From positions 1 through 36,918 of the forward strand of contig JAFDZQ010000021.1 in NCBI GenBank assembly GCA_018266895.1: 36,918 nt of DNA, written 5' to 3'. This DNA is from Bacteroidota bacterium (GTDB lineage Bacteria > Bacteroidota > Ignavibacteria > Tepidaquicellales > Tepidaquicellaceae). The position numbers were made by a program, and so were the translations under genes. Shown piece by piece: positions 1-8,180 of this stretch; positions within the stretch are counted from its first letter, which is position 1; every line of letters begins with the position of its first letter. The notes beneath the pieces were generated by a model. The model had not been told where the DNA came from, made no database searches, and saw only the letters and a program-made list of their open reading frames with translations.

Positions 1-118
1 AAATAAATCTAATTATGTGATTTACATAAAGATTATTTTTCATTTCAAAATTGTTTTGGACGGTAGTGACTCTGGCTCGTAATTCTCTGAACCCTGATTT
101 ATTTTCGGAAGCCATCAT
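1..118 (-). CDS. Possible 5' end of an unknown gene, cut by the window edge
   Basis: An open frame starts at ATG 118 with a second in-frame ATG at 115 and reads to the window edge without a stop, giving about 39 residues (MMASENKSGFRELRARV and onward). A purine-rich AAAGGA lies about 9 bases upstream of the start, which is unusual here. The orientation matches the array. No family is recognised and 39 codons without a stop could be chance. The sequence beyond position 1 would decide. Confidence 0.3.
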   Translation of the reverse strand, partial: MMASENKSGFRELRARVTTVQNNFEMKNNLYVNHIIRFI

Positions 119-560
119 TCTGTTTTTCCTTTTTAAAATTTTCTGCCATGACTTTCATTACCTGTGAGTTGGTTTGAATTTGCAATGCGGGTTTAAATTT
201 TTTAGCTTAATTTTTATAACAGGGACAAATCCTGCTGAGCATCAGCCGTAATTTAATTTCCGGACATCCGGAACAGTATTGAGCATCGGAATGATTAGTT
301 TTACACAATGCCTTGGTCTCTTTTTATCCAAAATTAAAGTACTGAAATAAAAAATCAAATGTTATTTCTCAGAGACAGAAATGATTAAATTTACATACAT
401 ACAAAACGATATTATAATATTTACAGAAATTTTTTATTTATCGGAAAGCTTTGTATTTATAAGCGAAACCTCTACCAACCTTCCTTCCGCGGGGCAAAGC
501 CTGCCCTTTTATCACTGAAATCTTTACTGTTAATCCGGTCATTTAGTTATCTGAAGATGT
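119..560. other. Non-coding stretch, 442 bp
   Basis: No credible open frame on either strand. A small GGGC/GCCC hairpin followed by TTTT lies near 493 to 511 on the plus strand, with no plus-strand gene before it. I do not see a clear palindromic cassette site like those further right, so the left limit of the array is not defined here. Confidence 0.5.
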
Positions 561-1208
561 TTATTTTTTTCGTCCTGTAAATCTTATGACTGAACCTGTG
601 CCATTATGATAAAGTCCTTCGTTCAGTTCAATTTCTTTTTCCGCCAGTTCTATGATCTCATAATCCGGAAAGTCGGATTTTATTTCGTCAATTGAAAATA
701 AACTTTCTATGTCTTTTGGTCCGCCGACTTTTTCGTTTGCGGTTACATAGTCAATGTGCTTTTTACTGAACGATTCGAAAATAATTATTCCGTTATTTTT
801 CAAATACTTGTCAAACAACTTATGGTATTGCGATTTTATCTCTGCAGGAAAGTGAGCATAAATAAGAGCAACTGCATCAAACTGCCCGGTTTTAAAATCC
901 AGTGCCTGCAATTCGCCGACTCTGTAATCAATGGTTACATTATTTTTTTCAGCAAGTTTAGCAGCTTTGTTTTTACCTTCTCTGCTTATGTCAAATGCAG
1001 AAACAGTCCATCCGAGTTTAGCGGCATATACGGCATTTCGTCCTTCACCTTCAGCCGGAAAAAGTATTGTCCCGGGAATAAGTTTTGTCAATTGTTCTTT
1101 TAAATAATTATTTGGTTCTTCTCCATAAGCAAACTCGTCTTTACTGAATCTGTCATTCCATCTGGCAGTCCAGATGTCATTCAAACTTTTTTTGTCATTT
1201 TTGTCCAT
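561..1208 (-). CDS. Class I SAM-dependent methyltransferase
   Basis: The 215-residue protein has the Rossmann methyltransferase layout: an N-terminal W..RF....FAYG.EPN segment (residues about 17-34), a motif I region around residues 50-75 ([17 protein letters not shown], then AFDIS as the acidic end of beta 2), and a motif IV-like stretch [12 protein letters not shown] near residue 110. This arrangement resembles the TehB/methyltransferase-11 type that acts on small molecules or oxyanions. The substrate cannot be read from sequence. It has no signal peptide, so it is cytosolic. It is a single-gene unit on the array strand with a 136-bp gap to the upstream gene. The family assignment is firm; the specific reaction is unknown. 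Confidence 0.85.
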   Translation of the reverse strand: MDKNDKKSLNDIWTARWNDRFSKDEFAYGEEPNNYLKEQLTKLIPGTILFPAEGEGRNAVYAAKLGWTVSAFDISREGKNKAAKLAEKNNVTIDYRVGELQALDFKTGQFDAVALIYAHFPAEIKSQYHKLFDKYLKNNGIIIFESFSKKHIDYVTANEKVGGPKDIESLFSIDEIKSDFPDYEIIELAEKEIELNEGLYHNGTGSVIRFTGRKK

Positions 1209-1344
1209 ATTATTTTTTACATTCTTTTATTTAAACTTAAGTTGTGATTTGTCAGGTCGTCTTTACAAATTGCTTTTAATGTCCTGCTGCTGCACTAACG
1301 CCGGGATTCTCATTTATAAACACCATACGAAATACAACGAAATA

Positions 1345-2337
1345 TCACTCTTCAAGGAAATCCTTCAGAGGTTTTATGAATTGATCAAATGCTTCTATAT
1401 GAGGCAAGTGCCCTATATTGTCTAATTCTGCCAGTTTAGAATTCGGGATTTTCTTTTGAGTTTCTTTGCCTAAGTTTTGGTACAACCCCATTTTTTCCCG
1501 GACAATTTCGTCTTTAACATTATTTTTCCCGATGGCGGTGCGGTCTCTTGTGCCGATAATAAGTAAGGTCGGGGTTTGAATGTTTTGAAATTCATATAAA
1601 ACAGGTTGAGTAAAAATCATATCTGATGTCCGGGCATTGTTCCATGCAACAAGAGGATAATCAGGGTTTTTTACCCATCCTGTCAGAAGGTAAACCCATT
1701 CATCGTATTCCGGTTTCCATTTGTTGTCGTAGTAATAAACAAGCTGATATTGCTTCGCTGTTTCGTAAGATGCCTTGAGTTCATTTTGATATTGCTGGTC
1801 AATAGATACATAAGGCGCTACTACTTTCCAGTCTTCTAAACCGATTGGGTTTTCCAGCACCAGTTTTTCTGCCGATTCAGGGTACATTAATGTGAAACGG
1901 GTTGCCAGCATTCCGCCCATTGAATGTCCTAATACGATTATTTTGTCAATCTTCAATTCGTTAAGCAGCTCTTTTGTGTTTTGTGCCAATTGTTGAAATG
2001 AAAATTGATAGCTGACGGGCTTGGAAGATTTTCCAAAACCAATCTGATCCGGTATAACTACCCTGTAACCATCTTTTGTCAGTGCGTCAGCCGTAGTTTT
2101 CCAGTATGCTCCGTTGAAATTTTTTCCGTGCAATAAAAGGATTTCTTTGCCGTTGGGTTTTTGCGGCCGGATATCCATATAAGCCATTCTTAAATCTTGA
2201 TCCTGGCTTTTAAAACTGAAGTAACTCACTTCAAACGGATATTCATAATTTGTCAGCAATATATCCAGAACAGGACGTTCCTGTGCATGAACAGTACCGG
2301 CAATTATTAATAGAAATAAAAAAATACATCGTCTCAT
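1345..2337 (-). CDS. Secreted alpha/beta hydrolase
   Basis: The 330-residue protein starts with a classical signal peptide (RRCIFLFLLIIAGTVHAQE, predicted cleavage after HAQ), so it should act in the periplasm or outside. The alpha/beta hydrolase fold shows the oxyanion strand LLLHGKNFNGAYW (residues 67-79), the nucleophile elbow GHSMGG with Ser139, an acid strand IIGTRDRTAIGK near residue 260 and the catalytic His in IGHLPHIEAF near residue 312. A complete Ser-Asp-His triad is therefore visible. Relatives include esterases, haloalkane dehalogenase-like and meta-cleavage hydrolases; the substrate is unknown. It stands alone in its unit with about 80 bp to the next upstream gene. Confidence 0.88.
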   Translation of the reverse strand: MRRCIFLFLLIIAGTVHAQERPVLDILLTNYEYPFEVSYFSFKSQDQDLRMAYMDIRPQKPNGKEILLLHGKNFNGAYWKTTADALTKDGYRVVIPDQIGFGKSSKPVSYQFSFQQLAQNTKELLNELKIDKIIVLGHSMGGMLATRFTLMYPESAEKLVLENPIGLEDWKVVAPYVSIDQQYQNELKASYETAKQYQLVYYYDNKWKPEYDEWVYLLTGWVKNPDYPLVAWNNARTSDMIFTQPVLYEFQNIQTPTLLIIGTRDRTAIGKNNVKDEIVREKMGLYQNLGKETQKKIPNSKLAELDNIGHLPHIEAFDQFIKPLKDFLEE

Positions 2338-2417
2338 GTTGTTTTGTGTTTAATGGGAAATTAAGAGTAAAGTGATATTTAAAAACTTGCTTAGGTAAAA
2401 CTGTTTTTTTATCCCGG

Positions 2418-2723
2418 TTAATTTGTATATGAAAGTTTTGCAACCAGTTCTGCCGAAGCCGCATCGGCATAGATGCTGAATGCGTTTACTAAAAGACCCT
2501 TAAGATTATTTTGTGCTGATGAAATGGCATATAAAATACTCTCATTATCCACATCAGACATTTCCTGGAAGCGATACACTTCGTCAATTTCAAATTCATC
2601 GGGGTGAAGCTGAAGTTTGTTTTCGACGCACTCTATGCAATCTCTTTTTAAATTGAAATTGTGAGTATAACCCCGTTTGGCAAGGTCGTTAATTGCTTCC
2701 ACAAGATTTGAATATTGTTTCAT
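2418..2723 (-). CDS. Small conserved protein of the kind often mislabelled phosphoribosylpyrophosphate synthetase
   Basis: This 101-residue acidic soluble protein contains AINDLAKRGYTHNFNL near the N-terminus and EFEIDEVYRFQEMSDVDNES in the middle. I recognise these as conserved in a small family widespread in Bacteroidota, usually given the name phosphoribosylpyrophosphate synthetase although it is far too short and lacks a PRPP-binding loop. It should be treated as a conserved protein of unknown function. The ATG at 2723 is preceded by a 12-codon open frame with a strong Shine-Dalgarno sequence, annotated separately. Confidence 0.75.
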   Translation of the reverse strand: MKQYSNLVEAINDLAKRGYTHNFNLKRDCIECVENKLQLHPDEFEIDEVYRFQEMSDVDNESILYAISSAQNNLKGLLVNAFSIYADAASAELVAKLSYTN

Positions 2724-2740
2724 GTTTTTTTAAGATTTAA

Positions 2741-2779
2741 TTAAATCACTGTTGTATTAGATTCATTTTTATTACTCAT
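2741..2779 (-). CDS. Possible 12-residue leader peptide upstream of the small conserved gene
   Basis: Upstream of the gene starting at 2723, the minus strand carries AAGGAGG, then AATTTTAA, then ATG at 2779 with a 12-codon frame (MSNKNESNTTVI) ending in TAA at 2741, 17 bases before the next ATG. A perfect Shine-Dalgarno sequence is unusual in this window, where leaders are A/T rich. A hairpin with CCTTCA and TGAAGG arms lies just upstream. It could be a translated leader or chance. Confidence 0.25.
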   Translation of the reverse strand: MSNKNESNTTVI

Positions 2780-2890
2780 TTAAAATTCCTCCTTCAGTAT
2801 TATATTTTTTTATTATGAAGGCACTTCAGAAAAAATGACTCTGTTATTGCGGCACTGTAACTCTTCGCTGAAAGAATTTCAATAAAGTTT

Positions 2891-3256
2891 TTATGCTTTT
2901 CGTAAAATCTTCTCCATCTTCCTGCCTTTTGCCAATTCATCCACCAGTTTGTCTAAATACCTGACTTGCCGGGTTAACGGGTTTTCGATTTCTTCAACCC
3001 TGTAACCGCAGATAACTCCTTTTATGAGATGAGCATCCGGGTTTAATTTAGCTTTATTAAAGAATGTTTCAAAAGTAACTTTCTCATTGATCAGTTCAAG
3101 CATCATTTTTTCATCAAAACCTGTCAGCCACCCGATCACTTCATGCAATTCTTCTTTCGTTCTTCCTTTCTTCACGGCTTTTGCAAGATAGTGCGGATAT
3201 ACCGAAGCGAATGTCATTTTTGCTATTCGTTCATCATGGTCTTTTGTTGGTTTCAT
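2891..3256 (-). CDS. DUF2200 family protein
   Basis: The 121-residue protein matches the DUF2200 family along its whole length, with the characteristic segments [20 protein letters not shown] (residues 8-27), [19 protein letters not shown] (31-49), [20 protein letters not shown] and the C-terminal [18 protein letters not shown]. The family is small, helical and soluble, with no established function. Length is typical and the frame is intact. It is followed on the minus strand by a gap of about 170 bp and preceded (3257-3419) by a cassette-type palindrome. Confidence 0.88.
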   Translation of the reverse strand: MKPTKDHDERIAKMTFASVYPHYLAKAVKKGRTKEELHEVIGWLTGFDEKMMLELINEKVTFETFFNKAKLNPDAHLIKGVICGYRVEEIENPLTRQVRYLDKLVDELAKGRKMEKILRKA

Positions 3257-3296
3257 ATTTGTATTTTAAATCTAAACACTCAGTTATTTTAAACTT

Positions 3297-3377
3297 CAGT
3301 TCGTTGTATGCACTTCCGTTAGTTTAACAATTAAATTGTCAAAGCAGCTCTTCACCCGCATTTATGTCAGCGGTTCG
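3297..3377. repeat. attC-like palindrome, degenerate
   Basis: The right end carries GTCAGCGGTTCG (3366-3377), the recurring cassette-end motif, 43 bp beyond the stop of the SDR gene. The left arm around TATGCACTTCCGTTAG pairs only partly with CCGCATTTATGTCAG. The site fits the 3' site of the SDR cassette. Confidence 0.45.
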
Positions 3378-3419
3378 TTGGTTCTTTTTGTGAATTTTTA
3401 CTCATCTGCCAATCATTGA

Positions 3420-4142
3420 TCATGGGTTCATTTTGTTGAAAGTTGCATTTATCACATCAGGTGCTGCTTTTGCCATTACTTCACTGAAACCAAAAGTTAA
3501 CTCTGTTTTACCTTCCTTCATTTGCATGAATACTGCGTTTATAAAATCTGAAACAGGCGGCTGTCCGTCGTGTATCCCTTTACCGCCAAGATCTGTATTT
3601 AAAGCCGGAGGTATCATTTCAATCACTTCTATATTCTTTGACTTTAGCATATGTCTTAAAGAAAGAGTAAAGGAACGGAAAAACGCCTTTGTGGCACAGT
3701 AGACCGGAACTTTTGAAAGCTGGACAAAAGCCAAACCCGATGTCACATTAATAATTGTATCTAACGATTTTAAATTTATGAAAAGAGTTGTCAGGTGAAT
3801 AGGAGCTATGACATTAGTGTTAATTTCATTAACCGACTTTGCGTAAAAGTCACTGTCATCAATATTCATCCAGTTCTGGATGCCTGCATTATTTACAAGC
3901 ACATTCAGGTCCGGATGATTTTCAGAAACCCAGTTATAAAGTTCAATTCGTTCCGCTTCAATTGACAAGTCGCAAACTTTTGTAATTACAGACGGGAATT
4001 TGTCCTTTACTTCTTTTAAAACTGATTCACGCCTGCCGCAAACTATGACACTATTATTTTCCTGAATAAATCTTTCAGTAAGTCCCAGGCCAATTCCGCT
4101 TGCACCCCCGGTGATCAAAATTTTGTTGTTTGTGAGTTTCAT
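3420..4142 (-). CDS. Short-chain dehydrogenase/reductase (DltE-like)
   Basis: I place the start at ATG 4142, giving 240 residues (MKLTNNKILITGGASGIG), because this puts the Rossmann strand at the N-terminus; a longer frame from 4241 adds 33 residues without SDR similarity. Classical SDR motifs are present: TGGASGIG for the cofactor, NNAG after LNVLV, and the catalytic YCATK (Tyr and Lys) with Ser upstream in NVTSG. The combination CGRRES near the second strand suggests NADP(H) use. The PPALNTDLGGKG segment is typical of DltE/YdfG-like oxidoreductases. Substrate unknown, cytosolic. It is a single-gene unit flanked by palindromes. Confidence 0.88.
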   Translation of the reverse strand: MKLTNNKILITGGASGIGLGLTERFIQENNSVIVCGRRESVLKEVKDKFPSVITKVCDLSIEAERIELYNWVSENHPDLNVLVNNAGIQNWMNIDDSDFYAKSVNEINTNVIAPIHLTTLFINLKSLDTIINVTSGLAFVQLSKVPVYCATKAFFRSFTLSLRHMLKSKNIEVIEMIPPALNTDLGGKGIHDGQPPVSDFINAVFMQMKEGKTELTFGFSEVMAKAAPDVINATFNKMNP

Positions 4143-4242
4143 ATTTTCTTTTTTTGTTTTAAATAATTGTTGTTTGAGAGTCATAATACATTGACTGTTA
4201 ATCAGGACGGGATCAGAAGTCTGATGGGAGTAATTCCACATC

Positions 4243-4336
4243 TGCCTGACAGAAGCGCAACTGTTTGATCAGAGACGAAACCATTCTGATTAAAAAATCT
4301 TTTGATCTTGTTTTGCTGCATTCCTGCTGTTAGCTC
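4243..4336. repeat. attC-like palindrome
   Basis: CTGACAG (4246-4252) faces CTGTTAG (4327-4333), and inner arms GTTTGATCAGAG and CTTTTGATC also pair imperfectly. The site lies 72 bp past the end of the TerC gene and 101 bp before the SDR start, as expected for the 3' site of the TerC cassette. Confidence 0.5.
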
Positions 4337-4407
4337 CTGGCACAACTGTTTGAAAATCCGCGGAAAAGTTTAGTCTGTTTCATTTCTCATTTTTATTTTG
4401 ATCAGCA

Positions 4408-5322
4408 TCATTTTTTATTTTTGAATACAAATGATGCAACGATGCTCAAAGCTAAAATGCCGACTATCACGAGCAATGCAACTTGGATCGGTAATTTATA
4501 ATAATCGCTTGCCACCATTTTTAATCCGACAAAAATTAAAATGAATGCAAGACCGGCGGATAAATACCTGAACTTATCAATCATCCCGGCAAGAGCAAAA
4601 TACAAAGAGCGTAAGCCGAGTATGGCAAATACATTTGAAGTGTAAACAATAAACTGGTCCTGCGTAACAGCCAAAATTGCAGGAATGCTGTCCACTGCAA
4701 AAATTAAATCGGTGGTTTCGACCAACAGCAACACTAAAAACAACGGAGTGGCAAACAGTTTTCCTTTCAGGTTTACAAAAAATTTTCCGTCATGCAGTTC
4801 ATTGGTAACAGGCATAACACGCCGGAATAATTTTATGACAGGGTTTTTTTCGGGTTCGATTTTTTTCTCCTTTTGCACAAGCATTTTGTATCCCGTGAAA
4901 ATAAGTATCGCTCCGAACACATAAATAGTCCAGTGAAATTTTTCCAGCAATGCCACTCCCGCAAAAATGAAAACAGCCCTCATTATCAAAGCTCCTATGA
5001 TTCCCCAGAACAGAATTTTATGCTGATGAATGGACGGAGTTTTGAAATAGGAAAATATTAACACGAACACAAAAATATTATCCACGCTGAGTGATTTTTC
5101 AATCACATAACCGGTAAAGAATTCCAATGCCTTTACCTCTCCCTGCCAGTAATAAATAAGCACATTAAAACACATTGCCAGTGTTATCCAGACCACTGTC
5201 CATATCATCGCCTCTTTAATGCTTATTTCATGAGCCTTGCGGTTAAATACACCTAAATCCAATGCAAGCATCAGCAGCACGAAAACATTAAAGAAAATCC
5301 AGAAAATTAAATCAGTCTGCAA
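4408..5322 (-). CDS. TerC/Alx family integral membrane protein
   Basis: The 304-residue protein is almost entirely hydrophobic helices, about seven to nine spans, with the TerC signatures FFTGYVIEKSLSVDNIFVF (residues about 69-87) and LLVETTDLIFAVDSIPAIL (about 200), whose acidic residues lie inside membrane helices and are thought to bind metal. It ends with FVFKNKK. Family members include tellurite-resistance TerC and Alx, linked to manganese export and export of metal to secreted proteins; here the role is inferred as metal-ion transport. The start is TTG at 5322, chosen because no ATG precedes the first helix; an upstream TTG is also possible. Confidence 0.88.
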   Translation of the reverse strand: MQTDLIFWIFFNVFVLLMLALDLGVFNRKAHEISIKEAMIWTVVWITLAMCFNVLIYYWQGEVKALEFFTGYVIEKSLSVDNIFVFVLIFSYFKTPSIHQHKILFWGIIGALIMRAVFIFAGVALLEKFHWTIYVFGAILIFTGYKMLVQKEKKIEPEKNPVIKLFRRVMPVTNELHDGKFFVNLKGKLFATPLFLVLLLVETTDLIFAVDSIPAILAVTQDQFIVYTSNVFAILGLRSLYFALAGMIDKFRYLSAGLAFILIFVGLKMVASDYYKLPIQVALLVIVGILALSIVASFVFKNKK

Positions 5323-5887
5323 ATTCGTTCTTGTTTAATTTTTTTATCAATCTTCTTTATTTTTTATTTAAGATAATATCCCGATTCTGAACTGCAATTT
5401 AAATCCCCAATGTAATTCTAAACCACAAACTTCCAAAATGTTTAGAAATATGGTTGTATAATTATTTAGTATAATAAAATTTTCATTTAAAACTTATTGA
5501 ATCGGTACAAACCTCTCAAACCATCCGCTTTTTCGAGTGTGTCTCAAAACTTGTCATTCACGTGAATTTAGTCTATTCCCGCCAATGCGAGAATCCATTG
5601 CTATTTATCTCAATAATATTCCTGTATTGTTTGAAGACTCAATTAACTGTCATTGCCGCATTTACCGGTATCATTAGGAATTAACTTAATTATTTTTGAT
5701 TTATCTTGATGTTCCTGGATTCCCGCCCACCTTTCCCGCGAGGCTGGCATTCGCGGAAATGACAAGTTTTGAGATACTTTCTTTCAAAGGGGAGGGCAGA
5801 GTGGGGTTGCTGGCGCTGACCATAAACTCCGCAGCATTTTTACGCTTCACCCGGCATTTCGTTTTAGAATAAATTATCGGTTGTTTT
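5323..5887. other. 565-bp gap, mostly a MITE-like element
   Basis: No gene is visible. Positions 5539 to 5777 hold an element with terminal inverted repeats, annotated separately. The rest is A/T rich (5323-5530), plus a short G-rich stretch 5785-5850. I could not define a convincing cassette palindrome here. Confidence 0.6.
5539..5777. repeat. MITE-like/REP-like element with terminal inverted repeats
   Basis: GTGTCTCAAAACTTGTCATT at the left end (5539-5558) and AATGACAAGTTTTGAGATAC at the right end (5758-5777) are inverted copies differing at one position. Inside, ATTCCCGCC..GCGAGAATCCA on the left faces TGGATTCCCGCCC and GCATTCGCGG on the right, extending the potential hairpin. There is no open frame, so any movement would need a transposase elsewhere. 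It resembles dispersed intergenic repeats of many bacterial genomes. Confidence 0.7.
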
Positions 5888-6757
5888 TCATTTATTTAAC
5901 TCTGTAGCCATTTTATATGCTAATGCAGCATCGGGAAGCGGTGTCAGAGAATCCAATAAAATATTGTAAGTTCCTTTTTCTGATAATTCGTCAGCAACTT
6001 TTTTGATTAAAGCTAAAGTAGCTTTCATCAAACTTGAACCTAAGCTTAAGCGGGCAACACCTAAATCCTGCAGTTCACTGACAGATGGAGGTAATCCTCC
6101 GCCAATTGCAGGGTTTGAAAGAATATTAACCGGGGCATTAATTTCCCTGACTAATGTTGAAATCGTTTCTTTTTCCCATACAGGCTGTACGAATATGCAG
6201 TCGGCTCCGGCTTCTCTGTATTTATTACCGCGTCTTATTGATTCATTTAATTTTTCCCGGGGCGAACCTGTCGAAGTGTAAAATGAATCAGTCCTTGCAT
6301 TAATCACTAAATGAAAGCCCAATGAATCAGATAAAGCACGGATAGCCGATATTCTTTCACAAAATTCCGTCTCGTCAATTAATACCGGATTTAAATCAAT
6401 ACTGTCTTCAATGTTTATTCCGACGATTCCTGTTGCAATTATCTTTTTAACCGAATCAGTTATTTCATTTAAATTATTTCCGTATCCGGCTTCTATATCC
6501 ACAGTTACCGGAAGCTGTACTCCATTTACGATGCGGTTAATTGCTTCTGTCATTTCTGATAATTGTATTATCTGGCAGTCAGGATAACCTAAAGAAGCGG
6601 CTATTCCCATACTTGTCGTAGCGATCGCTTTATAACCGCATGCTTCTATTAATTTGGAACTTCCGGTGTCCCATGAGTTCAATAAAACAAGAATTTCTTC
6701 GTCCTGATGAAATTTCAGAAACATTTCTGCTTTTTCTTTTTGAATTTTCGAGACCAT
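5888..6757 (-). CDS. Isocitrate lyase/PEP mutase superfamily protein
   Basis: The 289-residue protein has the ICL/PEPM beta-barrel pattern: EILVLLNSWDTGSSKLIEACG (start of the barrel), ATTSMGIAASLGYPD, the metal-binding VDIEAGYG segment near residue 94, GINIEDS near 122 and the INARTDSF strand near 155. The KKCGH catalytic loop of true isocitrate lyase is not seen, so this belongs with the PEP mutase-like, carboxyphosphonoenolpyruvate mutase or oxaloacetate decarboxylase-like members that make or break C-C or C-P bonds of 2-oxo acids. Exact activity unknown. Cytosolic, single-gene unit. Confidence 0.85.
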   Translation of the reverse strand: MVSKIQKEKAEMFLKFHQDEEILVLLNSWDTGSSKLIEACGYKAIATTSMGIAASLGYPDCQIIQLSEMTEAINRIVNGVQLPVTVDIEAGYGNNLNEITDSVKKIIATGIVGINIEDSIDLNPVLIDETEFCERISAIRALSDSLGFHLVINARTDSFYTSTGSPREKLNESIRRGNKYREAGADCIFVQPVWEKETISTLVREINAPVNILSNPAIGGGLPPSVSELQDLGVARLSLGSSLMKATLALIKKVADELSEKGTYNILLDSLTPLPDAALAYKMATELNK

Positions 6758-6797
6758 AATTCTTTTTAATTTTTAAAATTTAAATTCCTTTATGAAT

Positions 6798-6932
6798 TGG
6801 CGGTAATGTTATAGGGGTTTAACTAAAGCGGAGCACCAGAGGCTCTGACATGTCAGCCAGGCACAACTTTCAATTATGCACAATGCTCCTATTTTATATC
6901 CGCTTGATGTTATACTTGTGCTAACGTTGCGT
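6798..6932. repeat. attC-like palindrome
   Basis: GGGTTTAACTAAAGCGGA on the left pairs with TCCGCTTGATGTTATAC on the right. The right end carries GTGCTAACGTTGCG, five bases from the stop of the broken SLOG-like gene. It fits the 3' site of that cassette. Confidence 0.5.
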
Positions 6933-6936
6933 TGAA

Positions 6937-7529
6937 CTATTCTTTCAACCAATTAAACCATACACTTTGGTCAATTATAGGAATATTATTTTGCTTACAA
7001 ATATTCATTGTATGTCCCGTGCCGCCTGTCCTTGGGTTTTCCGGATCGTCATAGAATATTCCAAAAGTTGCCGGTTTAATTTCTTCCGTTCCAATGGCTT
7101 TTATAGTATCCCGAATAATATACGCTGCTTTAATCGTATAGCGGTTTTTATCACCTGAAACAAACTGGTCAATCAGATTTTCAGTCTTTTTATTTAGTTT
7201 TGATTGATATACTACTTCCGGTTCAGCCGATATATCTATGTCATCTAATGAAATTGTATTATAAGCATGATTAGTCTTTTTCCTGTGTCCGGAATACGGT
7301 GCAATGACTTGCAATCTTTTATTGTCAACAGAAGCAACACCGTCGGAAAAAAGCTGGTCTGAGCCATCTGCATTCCCGCTTCTGAAAGTTATTTTTGTGT
7401 CTTCGATGCTAATAATTTTCCCAGAGCCGTCAACTTCTCTTTATCTGTTTCCAATACATTTCTTTTGCCTTCAAGCAGAACGATTGCATTGTCCCTGTCA
7501 AACTGTTCTATAAATTCTTGTAATGTCAT
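6937..7529 (-). pseudogene. SLOG/DprA-like Rossmann protein, frameshifted
   Basis: Translation from ATG 7529 gives MTLQEFIEQFDRDNAIVLLE and continues to LGKLLASKTQK, then stops at TAA. Reading on in the neighbouring frame gives KITFRSGNADGSDQLFSDGV and then the remaining 125 residues to 6937. One base missing from an A-run (T-run on the plus strand, about 7390-7396) explains this; restoring it would give about 197 residues. The SGNADGSD segment and the later FGIFYDDPENPRTGGTGH with GIP..DQ..W..WL tail resemble SLOG-family nucleotide- or ligand-binding domains. Family assignment is inference. It may be a true decayed cassette or an error in a homopolymer. Confidence 0.75.
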
Positions 7530-7605
7530 TATTTTTTTTTGTTTACAATTTCCGCTAAAGTTTTAACGCTTGCCGAAGCTGAGTAATTTCATTTCAGTTC
7601 TGTTG

Positions 7606-8088
7606 TCAGGATAGTTTGTAAATAAATTCTTCTATCTCAGTTTGTCGGGCATTTGCAAAACCTTTTTCTGTTCCGGTTTTGACAAAACCGCATTTTTCTA
7701 AAACTTTTTGTGAACCAAAATTGTCAAACGCAACCCGTCCAAAAATCGGTCTTACAGTTTCAACAGTAAGGAAGTGTTTTAGCGCTCTTGTTGCAATTCC
7801 CTGTCCCCAGAAGTTTCTGTCTATCCAATAAGTAATTTCTGCTTCACCTTCCATTACAAACTTAGCAATACTTCCTGCGATAATATTGTCAACTAAAATT
7901 GTCTGACTATTTACAGACTGGTCGTTCAATAACTTTGTATGTTTAATTAAGTATGCAGATTTGTCTGACGGATCTTCAGGAATGAATGCTGCTAAGTAAC
8001 CTGCCTTTTTGTCAAGCTGAAACTGAAAGAAATAGTTTAAGTCTGCAATTTCTGTTCGTCTAAGTTTTAATTCCGGTTTGTCTTTCAT
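7606..8088 (-). CDS. GNAT family N-acetyltransferase (RimJ/RimL type)
   Basis: The start is ATG 8088 (MKDKPELKLRRTEIADLNYF); the frame extends one TTG codon further. The 160-residue protein has the GNAT elements: an opening LRRTEIADL strand-helix, ITYWIDRNFWGQGIATRAL (beta 4, with the Q-x-x-G-x-A acetyl-CoA pyrophosphate loop) near residue 95, and VAFDNFGSQKVLEKCGFVKTG near 125, typical of Acetyltransf_3. It transfers acetyl from acetyl-CoA to an unknown amine; close families act on ribosomal protein termini or small molecules and drugs. Cytosolic, single-gene unit. Acetyltransferases are frequent cassette cargo. Confidence 0.88.
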   Translation of the reverse strand: MKDKPELKLRRTEIADLNYFFQFQLDKKAGYLAAFIPEDPSDKSAYLIKHTKLLNDQSVNSQTILVDNIIAGSIAKFVMEGEAEITYWIDRNFWGQGIATRALKHFLTVETVRPIFGRVAFDNFGSQKVLEKCGFVKTGTEKGFANARQTEIEEFIYKLS

Positions 8089-8116
8089 CAATTTTTTGAT
8101 GTGTCGTTTAAAATGG

Positions 8117-8166
8117 CTAATAAAGTTTTGCAGATTGCAGAAAGCGAATCTTGCAGCCTGTCAGTT
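8117..8166. repeat. Short attC-like palindrome
   Basis: GGCTAATAAAG, then TTGCAGATT, a ten-base loop, AATCTTGCA and CCTGTCAG. The inner arms pair (TGCAGATT with AATCTTGCA) and the ends resemble the GCTAAC and GTCAG cores. It lies 15 bp past the end of the DUF4386 gene. Short and weak. Confidence 0.35.
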
Positions 8167-8180
8167 TATTTTTAAAAGAA

